Origin: Anthoceros angustus | Taxonomy: Eukaryota; Streptophyta; Anthocerotopsida; Anthocerotales; Anthocerotaceae | Reading direction: 5' to 3' | Length of the DNA stretch: 64,000 bases | NCBI GenBank assembly: GCA_010909165.1 | Contig: MU008198.1 | Span: 1-64,000, forward strand | Part shown: one piece after another, positions 1 through 10,449 of the stretch | Numbering within the stretch: position 1 is the stretch's first letter | Layout of the letters: each line of letters opens with the position of its first letter | Made by a program: the position numbers and the translations under genes | Notes under the pieces: generated by a model | The model's database searches: none | Told to the model about the DNA's origin: nothing | Seen by the model: the letters and a program-made list of their open reading frames with translations, nothing else

Positions 1-1460
1 GAGGTGGCCGGAAAAGAGGTAGGAGTGCGGAGGGGAACGGGCGAATCGCCCAAGCAGGGGGTTTCTTCACGATCCTCTTTTCCAAGCTGCCACCGGTGTG
101 TTCATTCCATGAGAGAGGGTCATGTGGCCCAAGGAAGGTCTGTGTGGCCCAAGGGAAAAGTGCATGTGGCCCGTGAGGCGAGAGTTCATTGGGAAGGGAA
201 AGGTTCCGGAGTAGTTGTGTCTTGTGGGAGGGATTGTGAGGAGAGTTCATTGGGAAGGGAAAGGTTCCGAGGGGGAGAGTTGTGTCTTGTGGGATTGTGA
301 GAGTGTGAGGGAAAATCGGAAGCGTGGGGGAGTGGGCGTGTGGTAGGATCGCGAAATTCCAGTAAGGTGAGGCGTATATAGGTGTCCAGGCCCCTAGGTC
401 CGTGTTAGAGAAGTCGGTGTGGTAGACTCATGAGGCGGGCGTGGGACCCGCCACGTGGCGCCACCGGTGGCCGAGTCTACCACGGTGGTGGGTTTGGTGG
501 TATGGAGAAGGTGGGTAGTGGCGCGGGTAGGTCTAGAATCCATAGATTTAGCACACCTTGACACAACACCATTCCCTTGGGATCGAATCCTAGGACTATA
601 ACGACATAGAGGGTAAATGTGGCCTCTTTGTCTTGGATGCAAAAACCCATTCCACACCATGAGCTCCCTTCCGTAGGTGCTCAGTCCATCGATGGGGCCT
701 CACTTCTGTGGGTGCTCCTCCAGGCTGCACGTCGGGAGTAGTCGGGCGGGAGGGTGTCTCTTGTGCCGTAGCTATCGGGAAGTGCGCATGGCCTACTCCA
801 TATGCACGCTTCGCTTACTCGGCCTTACGCCGCCCGCGTACTCTGGCCATACCATTTGTGCAGGGCGTGAATACACGCCTACTTGACCCTTTGGCGACCC
901 CTCGGTCTGGTGCTGCATGCGTTTACCTCTGATCACAGTCCACGTGGCCCCGTCCGTCTAAAACACGCTCCGACTCCTAAGTTACCTTACTTGGCGTACT
1001 TATCCCGTCCTGCTCCGGAGTGGGGTCCAGACTTACCCGGCACTCGGGTGCAGTCCGAGTCGCTGACCTACTCAGGTCTGGGTCAGGAGTACTCCGGACT
1101 TATTTCTTCCTTTCCACCTTATTTTCCACTCCGCGCCTACGAAAAGAACAAAACCTAACTCATTTCCTACCCAAGGGGAGAGTCCGTGGTCCACACCTTC
1201 AGATGCGACAGCTTCTGCAATGCCATCATCCGCAGCGTCACTTCCTTCCATATGTTCCGGAGCTTCCTCCTACACAGAGCGCAAAACATACATGTTTTTC
1301 CGTATTATGGTTCTGGTCCTTGCATTTAGTTGCTTCTATTTTGTTAGAGAAAACCCGTATGCCAAGATGAATGTGTCTGAAAGAAGCAATTTGTCGACGT
1401 GTTTTCGCAACCTCATGCTCTGACGTTGAGAGCGACCCCCACGACTTGCGCGCGTTGGTG
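1..1460. other. Gene-poor region
   Basis: I see no gene here. Open frames on both strands are short, have no recognisable motif and no splice-linked continuation. The stretch contains one short tandem duplication near 179-302 and a TATA-like string (gcgtatataggt, about 368-379) with no gene model downstream. Confidence 0.5.
179..302. repeat. 62-bp tandem duplication
   Basis: Two adjacent copies of a roughly 62-bp block, each beginning agagttcattgggaaggg and ending near a ttgtgggattgtgag-like string. The copies differ by a few substitutions and small indels in the middle. Confidence 0.8.
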
Positions 1461-1461
1461 G

Positions 1462-1686
1462 CTAATCGGGTAAAATCATCTCCTGTAGGTACCTGCTTTG
1501 AAATGCGTCAGTGCATTTAGTAACCCACCAATGGACTTTAATGAATGGGGCGTCACATTGGAAGTCCACCTGTAGGACTTTTGCGAGCCAGAACGGTCGA
1601 TTGTCAGCATTTGTCTCACAAGACACCGCAATCATGTTACCTGTTTGTATCTCCAACACATCGCCGTTCAAGCTTTCTTGTTCCAT
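1462..1686 (-). CDS. Small ORF fragment, possible mobile-element remnant
   Basis: A 74-codon ORF with a true ATG at 1686. The central part reads RPFWLAKVLQV, then IKVHWW and SRYLQEM. This FW-x-x-KV ... I-x-VHWW pattern looks like a small beta-barrel (Tudor/BAH/chromo-like) module of the kind I have seen in transposon-associated plant proteins. I cannot name the family. The ORF lies in a repeat-rich, gene-poor stretch and no flanking exon was found, so it is most likely a fragment. It could also be a chance ORF. Confidence 0.25.
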   Translation of the reverse strand: MEQESLNGDVLEIQTGNMIAVSCETNADNRPFWLAKVLQVDFQCDAPFIKVHWWVTKCTDAFQSRYLQEMILPD

Positions 1687-1880
1687 AGCGCATCATCTGT
1701 CCAAATGCGCTCCAACATACATGTCCCGCCGCGGGCACTTGGATTTTGATTGGATCTGTAAATTCTCATGTGTTGACTTTCGCCGCGGCCGCATAATCCC
1801 GCGGTCGTTGTAGCAAGGGTCCGTTCCCAAGAGAATGATAGGTTCCGCTTTGAGTGCGTCTCAACCGATTCTCACCTCAA
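1687..1880. other. Short unassigned gap
   Basis: Nothing recognisable between the small ORF and the following 200-bp duplication. Confidence 0.4.
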
Positions 1881-2280
1881 CGTCGTGACCGTTTCGGACT
1901 TAAAGCGTGTGCGCTCGCAGTTTAACGACTAACTACTCCGTCCACGACGGGCCCGGCGTGGCCAAGCGTTTAAGGACTCATTCAGCGTCAAGTATCCTAC
2001 CGATCCGTCCCTCGTTAAATCTGCTCTCCTCACCACTCACTACGCTCATCATTCTTTTGGGGAAGAGTGGGTGGGTTATGCGTCGTGACCGTTTCGGACT
2101 TAAAGCGTGTGCGCTCGCGGTTTAACATTGCTAACTACGTCCCAGACGGGCGGCGTGGCCAAGCGTTTAAGGACTCGTTCAGCGTCAAGTATCCTACCGA
2201 TCCAGGTCCCTGGTTAATGCAATCTGTTCTCTCCACCACTCTTTCGCTCATCATTCTTTTGGGGAAGAGTGGGTGGGTTC
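1881..2280. repeat. 200-bp tandem duplication
   Basis: Two head-to-tail copies, 1881-2080 and 2081-2280. Each starts cgtcgtgaccgtttcggac and ends attcttttggggaagagtgg plus a few bases. The copies differ by scattered substitutions and short indels, so this is an older event than the 956-bp duplication at 41.5 kb. One frame through copy 2 is open but has no recognisable domain. Confidence 0.85.
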
Positions 2281-2600
2281 GTGTAGGACCTCCTTGCATT
2301 CCGCCGGGCCTCTCGCCCGGCTCTACCGCCCTCCGGGAGTTCCACGGCTCACGCGTTCGGTCCGTCCAGCGTCGGCCCGTGCTCACGGAAGAGCAAGGGT
2401 CTCTGATCGTTAAGCTCGCACACACACCACCGTTAATGCAGTATTGAGTGCCAATCCGGTGTTCATGACCCCGGCGGCTTGTTTTGGGCTGGATTTGTTT
2501 TTTTTGGTCGTTACTTCTTAGCAGGGATAGGACGGAGTTAGTCAATAAGGCCATTTTTGGCCAGATTGCACTTAGTGTGCAAACCCTAGACCCTTGGTCC
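2281..2600. other. No feature seen
   Basis: Unremarkable sequence between two repeat blocks. It has a short T-rich stretch around 2495-2510 and no coding evidence. Confidence 0.4.
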
Positions 2601-2605
2601 ATTGG

Positions 2606-2806
2606 AGGCCGGTCCGTCCGGGCGAGGTCCGACGGAGCGGTCCGTCCGGGCGAGGTCCGACGGGGTGGTCCGTGCGGGTGAAGTCCGACGGAGGTCCAGG
2701 TCCGAGGGTCGGCGGGCGGTCCGTCGGGCGGGCGGTCCGTCGGGCGAGGTCCGTCCGGGCGAAGTCCGACGGAGAGGTCCGTCGGGCGGTCCGTCCGGCG
2801 GAGTGG
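2606..2806. repeat. GC-rich degenerate 28-bp tandem array
   Basis: Repeated units built on ggtccgtccgggcgaggtcc followed by gacgg. The first two copies are nearly perfect at 28 bp, then the array degrades into shorter ggtccgtcgggc pieces. Proline/arginine-rich or glycine-rich ORFs run through it on both strands; these are composition artefacts. Confidence 0.8.
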
Positions 2807-3346
2807 TCGGCCGCAACAGTTCGGATGGCATAGTGCGGGCGGATCTCTTCGCTGCGGCGGTGGTGGAAGAAGTCCGGCGCAATGATGAGCTGCGCCCTGG
2901 CGGTTACCACGACCCAGGGTTAGGGTACATACATGGCAGGGTTAGGGTACATACATAGGTGGGTTAGATTAGGGTGTGGGGGGTATATAGGAAGGCCCGG
3001 CGTCCAAGACCGGAGACTATCCCGGGTACCATCTTCGCACTCCGTGTGCTCTTGCCTCCCGTGCTCGAGGAGCGGAGTGCGTTCCTGCGTCACCGTGTAG
3101 GATTAATTGGTGGTAGAGGGATGTGTCGAGAGCTCTGGTGACGAGCTCCGCCAACACGCTTGGTGGGTGCAGACCAGGACCGGACCTGAGCTCAGGTGGT
3201 GCTCGAGGGTGACTTCCCGGGTGCGAGACCAACCTTGGAGGCTGCTGGAGCGGAGGCTGTGGGGTTGCAGGCTGCGAATCCACTTCCCCGCAGAACGCGA
3301 AGTAGTCAAAAGGGTTAGGAGGCGCTTGGAGGTGACCTGTGAGTAT
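2807..3346. other. Gene-poor stretch with short direct repeats
   Basis: Contains two copies of agggttagggtacatacat (about 2917-2956) and a TATA-like string (gggtatataggaag, about 2980-2993). No coding region could be supported downstream. Confidence 0.4.
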
Positions 3347-3735
3347 TGGACTATTATCCTGTGAGTTAGAAGGCACTAGAGTATTGGTCTTGTGAGTTTG
3401 AAGGCGCTAGACTATTATCCTGTGAGTTAGAAGGCACTAGAGTATTGGTCTAGTGAGTTAGAAGGCACTAGAGTATTGGTCGTGTGAGTTGAAAGGCAAT
3501 AGAGTATTGGTCATGTGAGTTGGAAGGCAATAGAGTATTGGTCATGTGATTTGGAAGGCTTGGAAGGCACTAGGGTATTGGTCCTATGAGTTTGAAGGCG
3601 CTAAAATACTTTCTTGTGAGCTCGAAGGCACTAGAGTATTGGTCCTGTAAGTTTGAAGGCGCTAAAATACTTTCTTGTGAGCTCGAAGGCACTAGAGTAC
3701 TTTCTTGTGGGTTCGGAGCCGCTAGAGTACTTAAA
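3347..3735. repeat. 31-bp minisatellite with 62-bp higher-order unit
   Basis: About a dozen degenerate copies of a 31-bp unit containing aaggcactagagtattggtc and gtgagtt. From about 3575 the array changes to a 62-bp dimer (one unit with ggcgctaaaatactttctt, one with ggcactagag), present twice almost identically. Open frames run through both strands because the unit lacks stops; they are not genes. Confidence 0.9.
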
Positions 3736-3862
3736 ATGATGGATGACCCAGATGTCTCTTCCTTCTGTGAGGTCGAAGGTGCTAGAGTAGTTGACAATGG
3801 ATGGATAGATGAACCAAGGATTTCTTCCAGCGCAATTCCGATAGTCAGAGCGACACTTCTCA

Positions 3863-4126
3863 ACCGGCTATGCAATGTAGCCACACTTCTCAGCCGGCTA
3901 TGCAATGTAGCCAGGCTTCACACTTCTCAGCCGGCTATGCAATGTAGCTAGCTCCAAGCCGGCTATGCAATGTAGCCAGCTCCAAGCCGGCTATGCAATG
4001 TAGCCAGCTCCAAGCCGGCTATGCAATGTAGCCAGCTCCAAGCCGGCTATGCAATGTAGCCAGCTCCAAGCCGGCTATGCAATGTAACCAGCTCCAAGCC
4101 GGATATGCAATGTAGCCAGCTCCAAG
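3863..4126. repeat. 28-bp minisatellite, nine copies
   Basis: Nine copies of ccggctatgcaatgtagcca plus gctccaag. The first three (3863, 3893, 3931) have variant spacing of 30-38 bp; the last six are spaced exactly 28 bp. There are no unique spacers, so this is a tandem minisatellite and not an interspaced array. Confidence 0.93.
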
Positions 4127-4138
4127 AACTTCGGTGAA

Positions 4139-4228
4139 GCCTGAAGCTCAACCAATGCAAGGTAGCCACCTGAAGCTCAACCAATGCAAGGTAGCCACCT
4201 GAAGCTCAACCAATGCAAGGTAGCCACC
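4139..4228. repeat. 29-bp minisatellite, three copies
   Basis: Three perfect tandem copies of a 29-bp unit containing gaagctcaaccaatgcaagg and tagccac. It follows the 28-bp array directly. The shared gcaa-g-gtagcca core suggests it derives from the neighbouring 28-bp unit. Confidence 0.92.
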
Positions 4229-4855
4229 CGACGCTCAACAAAATAATCTGAGAGGTATGATTAAGCTCCTTATTAGTATCATACAGCCCATTATGCTCGC
4301 CTTGCGGTCATGTGCTTTTTCCCAGCTTCCTCTTTCTGATACCAAGAATTGTAGGCAATTGTAGGTTTTACTGCTAGAATGGCGTGCCAGGACAGGTTGA
4401 TCACTGTCCTCGGCAATGTTAGAAGCGATGATGAGTACTCCTCGCTACGTCCTGCTCCGCTGACTCTTCACGGCAGTCTGATTTGCAGCTTCCACTGACT
4501 ACAGTCTGACGACGCAGGTTGCTACTTATCAGCAAGCGACAGTAAACCCCGTTCACTTCTCTCCATTCTCCACTGTACATAAATTCAATGCGATCAAAAT
4601 TCCTTTGGTGACAAAGACAACAAGCACATGCAGTGATTTTCATGAAGGGCTTCTTCGAGTACCGCAACCTAAGATCACGAAAGGCGACAAAAATGAGGAA
4701 CTCGTCATCAGGGTCCATGTCCGAGGGGCATCCCCAGAATTTGGCCCACGGCCGGATGACCCCATCTCTAAATTGTTGAGAGTGTAAACGCACGACAGGC
4801 TGCCAGCAGTGCTGCAATACGCCAACTCCAGGCTAGAGGAAACGGTTTGCTACCT
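4229..4855. other. Intergenic, 3' flank of the minus-strand gene
   Basis: No ORF of interest. It probably includes the 3' UTR of the cysteine-rich protein gene, which is transcribed leftward into this stretch. Confidence 0.4.
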
Positions 4856-5370
4856 TCACGTCATGGTGTTGGACGTCACCTGCACCATGGCCAGGTCAGT
4901 TTCCCAAACTCGTACAACAACGTCAAGAACCAGCTCTCCAAACACGGAATCACAATCCTCGAAAGATGCAAGAGCAGGGCGGCAATCGTGGAGTGGACAC
5001 GGTAGGGCAGGCAGGGTATGACCTTGAGGCACTGGGTCTGGCATCGGCGCATGCAGATGTCGTTCCAGTTCGGCAAGTGGTGCGCATTGGCACAGACGGA
5101 GGAGGCGCAGGCATCGGTGCAGGCATCCACCTCAGAGACGCCGCAGACAGTGACGCAGGTGTCGGGCGTGGGGTCTTTGGAGAAGGCCCCCACCCGGTTG
5201 AGCATCCTCTTGGACGTGCACACCCGCTCGCACACGAAGGCGTCGTTGTCGCCCTTGGAGTCCCTCCCGCGCAGCTGCTCCTCCTCCCGCCCCCGCGTGT
5301 TCTTCACCACCTGCCGCACAATCAGCGCCGGCACGGCGGCCGCCACCGCTCCCCACCACCAATCCACCAT
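4856..5370 (-). CDS. Small cysteine-rich membrane protein (CX3C pairs)
   Basis: Unnamed conserved-looking plant protein. Exon 1 runs 5370-5023 from a true ATG and begins MVDWWWGAVAAAVPALIV, a probable N-terminal membrane segment, then a charged linker. The second half carries four CX3C pairs (VCERVC, TCVTVC, ACTDAC, ICMRRC) plus two extra cysteines and the string FSKDPTPDTC. I recall similar short proteins in land plants but cannot give a function. The last exon is tentative: a donor after CLK (5022/5021) and an acceptor at 4880 would add a seven-residue tail and stop at 4856. Without splicing the frame runs on into low-quality sequence. CX3C pairs occur in mitochondrial intermembrane-space proteins, so that location is possible but unproven. 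Confidence 0.6.
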
Positions 5371-6162
5371 GCCTGTGCCAGTTCCCTTGCACCACCTTTC
5401 CTTCTTCACGTCACGTCCCGTCCTCTCCTCTCCTCAGCAGATCCCCTTCCTCGCAGCAACCAAAACCTAATAAGTCTCCTTCCACCAGCTAAGACAACCG
5501 TTGATCCCACTGTTCCTGTAGCACGGCATCTAAGTTCCTGGACGAGCGGGGAAGACGCGCTCAGGTTCTGAACACGCCGACGCCATGACCAGCAAGAATG
5601 CGTGCTGCTGCTTCTTCTTCATCTGCTCCTTCACATTGTTCTCTTTCTTCTTTCTTAACCGAACTTCAGTGCTTCACGGAAAATGGACTGGCAGTGCAAT
5701 GGCATACGTACTCCAAGTTACCTGTTAACCTCGTCACCTTCCGGCTGGAAGCTCGTGGCGGCAATGCAAGACCTGTGCTTACTCAAAGCACGCTTCGCTC
5801 TTGCCCCACAACGAAGAACGGGGCCCGAGAGCGGACGCCATGCCAAACCACATATCTCGACAGATTTTCCTAACAGCTTAAAATCTGATTGGATTGGACA
5901 CGGGAGTTATGGTACAAATGCAAGCAAGCTTTTCCAGCCTGCTGTGCTGCACATTAGAACCAGAAAACGATAGAGATCTCACGCTCCGGTGAAGACATAA
6001 GAGGCCTTATCCTACGTCCTTGCAGCCAACTTGTCTACACTGTTGACATCCACTGTGTCCACGTCACTGCAGTCATCCATTGTCAGCGAAGCTCTGGGAG
6101 GATCAGGAGCCTATCACGGGCAGGTCACGAATTGGATATGCAATTGATGCACCAATCCACTG
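5371..6162. other. Intergenic between two minus-strand genes
   Basis: Holds the promoter side of the cysteine-rich gene and the 3' flank of the DUF948-type gene. Short ORFs here lack motifs. I see no gene. Confidence 0.45.
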
Positions 6163-7988
6163 TCACTGCTCCAGCATGGAAGTAGCTGCAGTAGGCAACT
6201 CCTCAGTACTTCTTTCCAGTACCACCTCGTTGTTGGGCGAAACACCATCAACCACGGCACTTGCCCGTTTCTGTTTCTTGCCTCTCCCCAGCCAACCAGT
6301 TATAGTAGGATGAGTCGCTAACTGGATAACGACATTGCGGGCCACCTCAATGGCCTGACGAGTTGATTCTGCAGCACCTAGGACAGCAGGCTTCACCACA
6401 GCCACAGGATATCGTGCTTGTTCTTGCAACATAGCTGTCATGCGGATCAGTGTCTATCAGGATTGACTCCACAAACTCACCATCTACAAGTTTGAGAAGG
6501 AAGAGAACTCGCAGAAAGACTCAACAACGGGCCTCTAGAGAGCATACCAAAAGTCTGGGAAGCAGCAACCACACCCATACGGCGAATTCCAACTTCAGCA
6601 GCATGGACAGCTCTAGCTGAGCTTCGTACGCCGTCTGATATCTCATGACTGCAAGCCATCAGCAGATGTAGGTTTAATCACAGTTCACCTGACTTAGGTG
6701 TGCACTCCTCCATCGTCCAATGCACACTAACTAGATAACCTGCTGGACAACACTATCTGCGTCTGCAAAAGAGAAAGACAGTTCTCAACTACTGTTAACT
6801 GGGCGGAGATCTAGCTGACAAGACTACCCCATTGATTTGCCTCGGTTGGAACATGAGTGTAAAAGTTTGGCAAGTTAATTACCTCAAGTCATTGAGTTCC
6901 AACGTCAAGTCACTGATTTCCATCCCAGAAAGCCTGATAGCTGCCATCGTTGGAGGTAACTCCTCCCGAGCAACATCTGCTAGCTTCTCCATGGCAATAG
7001 CTGCCCGCCTCATTGACTGCAAGAGAGATACAAGGCTGTTCTTGAATTTTTGTGCGAACAGAACCTTCAACATAGGACGCAACAGAAAATCTGTCCAGAT
7101 ATGTGGTTTGACACGGGAGTTATGGACATGCCAATCTGTTCAAACTACTAGCAGCAAGTGCTGATCAAGCCATAAGTACACAAACCTAAAACGCTTCCGA
7201 AAGGAGACTTACATTCAGAGTTGGAATTGCTGTGAACAAGAGAGCGGAGAGAGCACCCGTTGTCTGCACAGCGCAAAGTTAACACAATATGAGCCCAAAC
7301 GATCAAGAGGACCTGCAACGTCGTCTGGCTTCTGAGACTGCTGAAAAGGAAGCAGTCATCATACTCACTGACAGGGCCAGATTACTTCGGCACCAAAACA
7401 TGGATGGTTTCTGGAACAAATGACGCAGGAGAATGGGAACTGCAACCATGCACTCAGACCTATAACGAATCATACCGTGCAAGCGATGAAGCCAAGCAGA
7501 AAGAAAGCTTGATCAAGAGGCCCCAGTTGAGCAAAACGCAAGGTCGAGGGGATCATGGGAGTCACTGTTTCTGTTGATGTCCCATAAACAGGTGATTCCT
7601 GTTCTAATAATCTGTCGACCTTGACAGATGTAACATCTCCGGATTCCTGGCCTGGTTGCCTCACAAGAGCACTTTTTGATGTGGCAGTTCCTCCAACAAA
7701 TTTTCGGGGGCTAGCTGCATTACGAGGGACAAAAATGCAGTAGCTTGGCCGTTTTGCCTTGGGCCATCGCTTGAACTCAACTTGGCCTCTCCTCCTCTGA
7801 GGACCTATTTCCCTGGTAAGCTGACTAAAAACTGGAACCAGTTGCGTATTACTCCTACGTAACTGAGCTTTCCTACCACACTGAAAAATCACCAGCACAG
7901 AGCTGCCTCCACCACAAGGAACCAACCCGTGCCTGTGCAGCTCACAGTGAGACGATGAGGAGAGAGGCTTAAGGTAGGATATCTGCAT
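6163..7988 (-). CDS. DUF948-type plastid membrane protein
   Basis: Five exons: 7988-7476, 7263-7213, 7016-6883, 6648-6548, 6434-6163; 356 residues, all junctions in frame. The true ATG at 7988 (MQISYLKPLSSSSH) opens a Ser/Arg-rich, transit-peptide-like N terminus; an upstream in-frame TTG at 8045 is not needed. Exons 1-2 encode a hydrophobic stretch (LDQAFFLLGFIAC joined to ALSALLFTAIPTL), probably the membrane segment. Exons 3-5 give the conserved core: KLADVAREELPPTMAAIRLS, then GMEISDLTLEL, then SDGVRSSARAVHAAE. This matches plant proteins annotated as DUF948 or as putative transmembrane proteins. Biochemical function is unknown. Plastid location is inferred from the presequence. Confidence 0.85.
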
Positions 7989-9320
7989 GGTCACTCGCTG
8001 CCAGATCAAATCAGACTCATGGTTTACACTTCTATCGTGTTCCAATTGTGCCGCTTCCTAATAACAAACGCAGCAGATTTGAGCTACATGTACACCGCGG
8101 CTGCAATGCCTGCTCTTCCCCAATGCTAACCGTCACCAACCTCCTCAGACTGTCTCGTCCTGAATCAATACCCCGCCCGACTGCAAATCAATGTCCTGCC
8201 GGCTGCGTCGAATCTAGATTCTGCAACAAACAAACAATCAAGCACCAGTTGTGCACCTACAAGTGAGCCCCGGAGAAATAGGCTCCTTCCCTCCACAATT
8301 ATCACAGAATCCCCCCTCCCTTGATAGCCATCTCCCAAGAGTGCAACCAAACCACGGCCTCGTCAAGTACCTCTCCTCCTGCCCTATATCTAACCGACCT
8401 GCCGTCCCTCAGGCCAATGAAACAACGGCCCCCACGGCACACAGACGTGCTCGGCTCCCTCCCTACCGCTTCCAAATCCACAGCGGCTCGGGAAAATTGC
8501 AGCAGCTGCAGCGGGCAAGCTTCACGGCGCATGCACGGCGCGCAGGCGGCGAATCACGATCCGATCCGACAACACGTCGTGGATCTGCACCTCCCTCTCC
8601 TTCCTACTCATGCACATCCGTTGGCACAGTGGCAGGAATCCAACAATTGGTGATGGCCGAATGGGTGGCGCGCGGAAGATTCCACAGGCCGGGTACGTTT
8701 CTACTGTGTGCAGGGCATGGAAGGCATGGAAGGCGAGGCGGGCGCAGTTTCTTGTTAGCAGATGGCCTCCGCCACTTCCCACGCATTTGCGACCGATAGC
8801 CTAGCCCCCGCGGGCCGCCCCGCTTGTTTGAATGGCTTCTGTGTTTTGCTTTTGCACAATTCCACCAATTTTGTGCACGGCAAGCCGGTTGACGCCGCTT
8901 GTTCCCGGCACGCGTCATCCAATTCGGGTGCAGAATATGTGGTCCCCTTGCCCATACCCGACAAGCCCACGTCACTCGTCAGACGCCAGCCCAAACGTGT
9001 TGACGTGTTCGACAGCCGGGCCAAGTCATCATCCGATTCTGCTGCCAACTTGCTTCCTGATGCTTTGTCATACAATTTGCCCTGGTATGAACTCCCGCAA
9101 GACCTAGACTACTCGGGACAGGGTCCTCTACATATGTATGTACTATAATACATAGTATTTTTAACAAAGTTAATTATTCTTAAACCCCTAGAATGCCCGT
9201 GAAACTCGAATTGAGACTTTGAAACATTCCAGCTCATTTCAGGCTCATATAAAAACTTAATATTATAGTCACTGACTTTATACATCGTGGCATGCCATTT
9301 ATGGCCTCGGCCATATGGAG
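7989..9320. other. Intergenic, likely promoter of the DUF948 gene
   Basis: No gene supported. Overlapping ORFs between 8251 and 9148 on both strands lack motifs, and most start at non-ATG codons. From about 9130 the sequence becomes AT-rich and leads into a tandem repeat. Confidence 0.45.
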
Positions 9321-9563
9321 CCATGATGCTTTGGAGAATTTTTGAGCAACTTTTTAATGCCATTCAAACCAACTTAGACAATATAAAAAACAATTAGATG
9401 GCCATGATGCTTTGGAGAATTTTCGAGCAACTTCTTAATGCCATTCAAACCAACTTAGACAATGCAAAAAACAATTAGAGGGCCATGATGCTTTGGAGAA
9501 TTTTTGAGCAACTTTTTAATTCCGTTTTAAGCAATCGGGACAAAGCAAGAAACAATTGGATGC
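9321..9563. repeat. 81-bp tandem repeat, three copies
   Basis: Copies begin at 9321, 9402 and 9483 with ccatgatgctttggagaatt. The first two are close to identical; the third diverges in its second half. The block is AT-rich compared with its surroundings and looks like a relic of a non-coding repetitive element. Confidence 0.9.
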
Positions 9564-9688
9564 CATAGAGGCTAGCTTTGATGAGCAAGAATGAAGCAAA
9601 GCTCCAATAACCAACAATCCAGTCTATACTTGCCATGTATACATTGGATTGTTGGCTATTGCACAATTTGAATTGGTTTTGTGGTACA

Positions 9689-9775
9689 TGCATTCCAGTG
9701 GAATGCAAACCAAGAGCAATTCTAATTTTAGCAATAGGAATTCCTCTTGTGGTTCTTGCATTCCAGTGGAATGCA
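9689..9775. repeat. Duplicated 19-bp palindrome
   Basis: The string tgcattccagtggaatgca (9 + 1 + 9 perfect palindrome) occurs at 9689-9707 and again at 9757-9775. Each copy is followed by aaacc and then gaa- or agagcaatt-like sequence. It may be a short mobile-element terminus or a duplicated binding site. Confidence 0.7.
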
Positions 9776-10449
9776 AACCCGAAGAACCTTAAGAATCAAG
9801 AGCAATTCCAATTGCGCAACTTGGATTATTGTAATTGGGGAATTCTTTTATCTCCTGCATCAAATCTCACTCTAATCACACAAGTCACTGTGAGAGCTTA
9901 AAGCAAGGAATTCAGGTATGGATTAGGGCAATGGATAAATCGAGAAAGCAACAAATAGTAATCAGTAAAATATTTGAAAGCTTGAAATTGCTATAGCAAA
10001 ACTGCCATCTAGAACCGATGGAAGGATGGTTAAGACTTGATTTGAATCCTCACGATTTCTCTTCTGCTCAGTATTTCGAGTCCTTAGGGTGGTGAGGTCC
10101 GAATCTCAAGCACTAAGGAAACTAGCTAGTCGACGTAAATTTGGAATTAGGAATTCTGTTCGTATGTTGTTACCAGAAATATACATAACTAGTAAATGTA
10201 AATTGTAAGTTTATTTATTGTGTACAGTCGTTAGTGAACGCAAGGTTTCTTTTTCAGTCGTGTCTCCATGTCGCGGGGTTGGAGTGAGGGCCAACAGCTT
10301 TGATGATCGCTAGAGGAAATGCTGGTGGGCAGAGCAGGGGCGTGATTGCCGCGGCGCTGAGATTTGAATCACGGGCTGCGGGAGGTGCATCTCTGGTGGC
10401 GGGGGCAAGCAAGTGAAGGGATCGTGCTGGTGCTTGGGCGCATCGCACA
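9776..10449. other. AT-rich intergenic, promoter side of the seven-TM gene
   Basis: No coding evidence. It probably contains the promoter and 5' UTR of the downstream gene starting at 10450. Confidence 0.45.

Noticed and set aside
2917..2975. Telomere-like ggttaggg words
   Set aside because: Only a few words separated by tacatacat; not a run of the plant TTTAGGG repeat.
3570..3951. Long ORFs on both strands through the 31-bp array
   Set aside because: They arise because the repeat unit lacks stops. The encoded peptides are repetitive and have no start context or homology.
3863..4126. CRISPR-like repeats of 28 bp
   Set aside because: The copies are directly adjacent (exact 28-bp period) with no unique spacers, and the genome is eukaryotic; it is a minisatellite.
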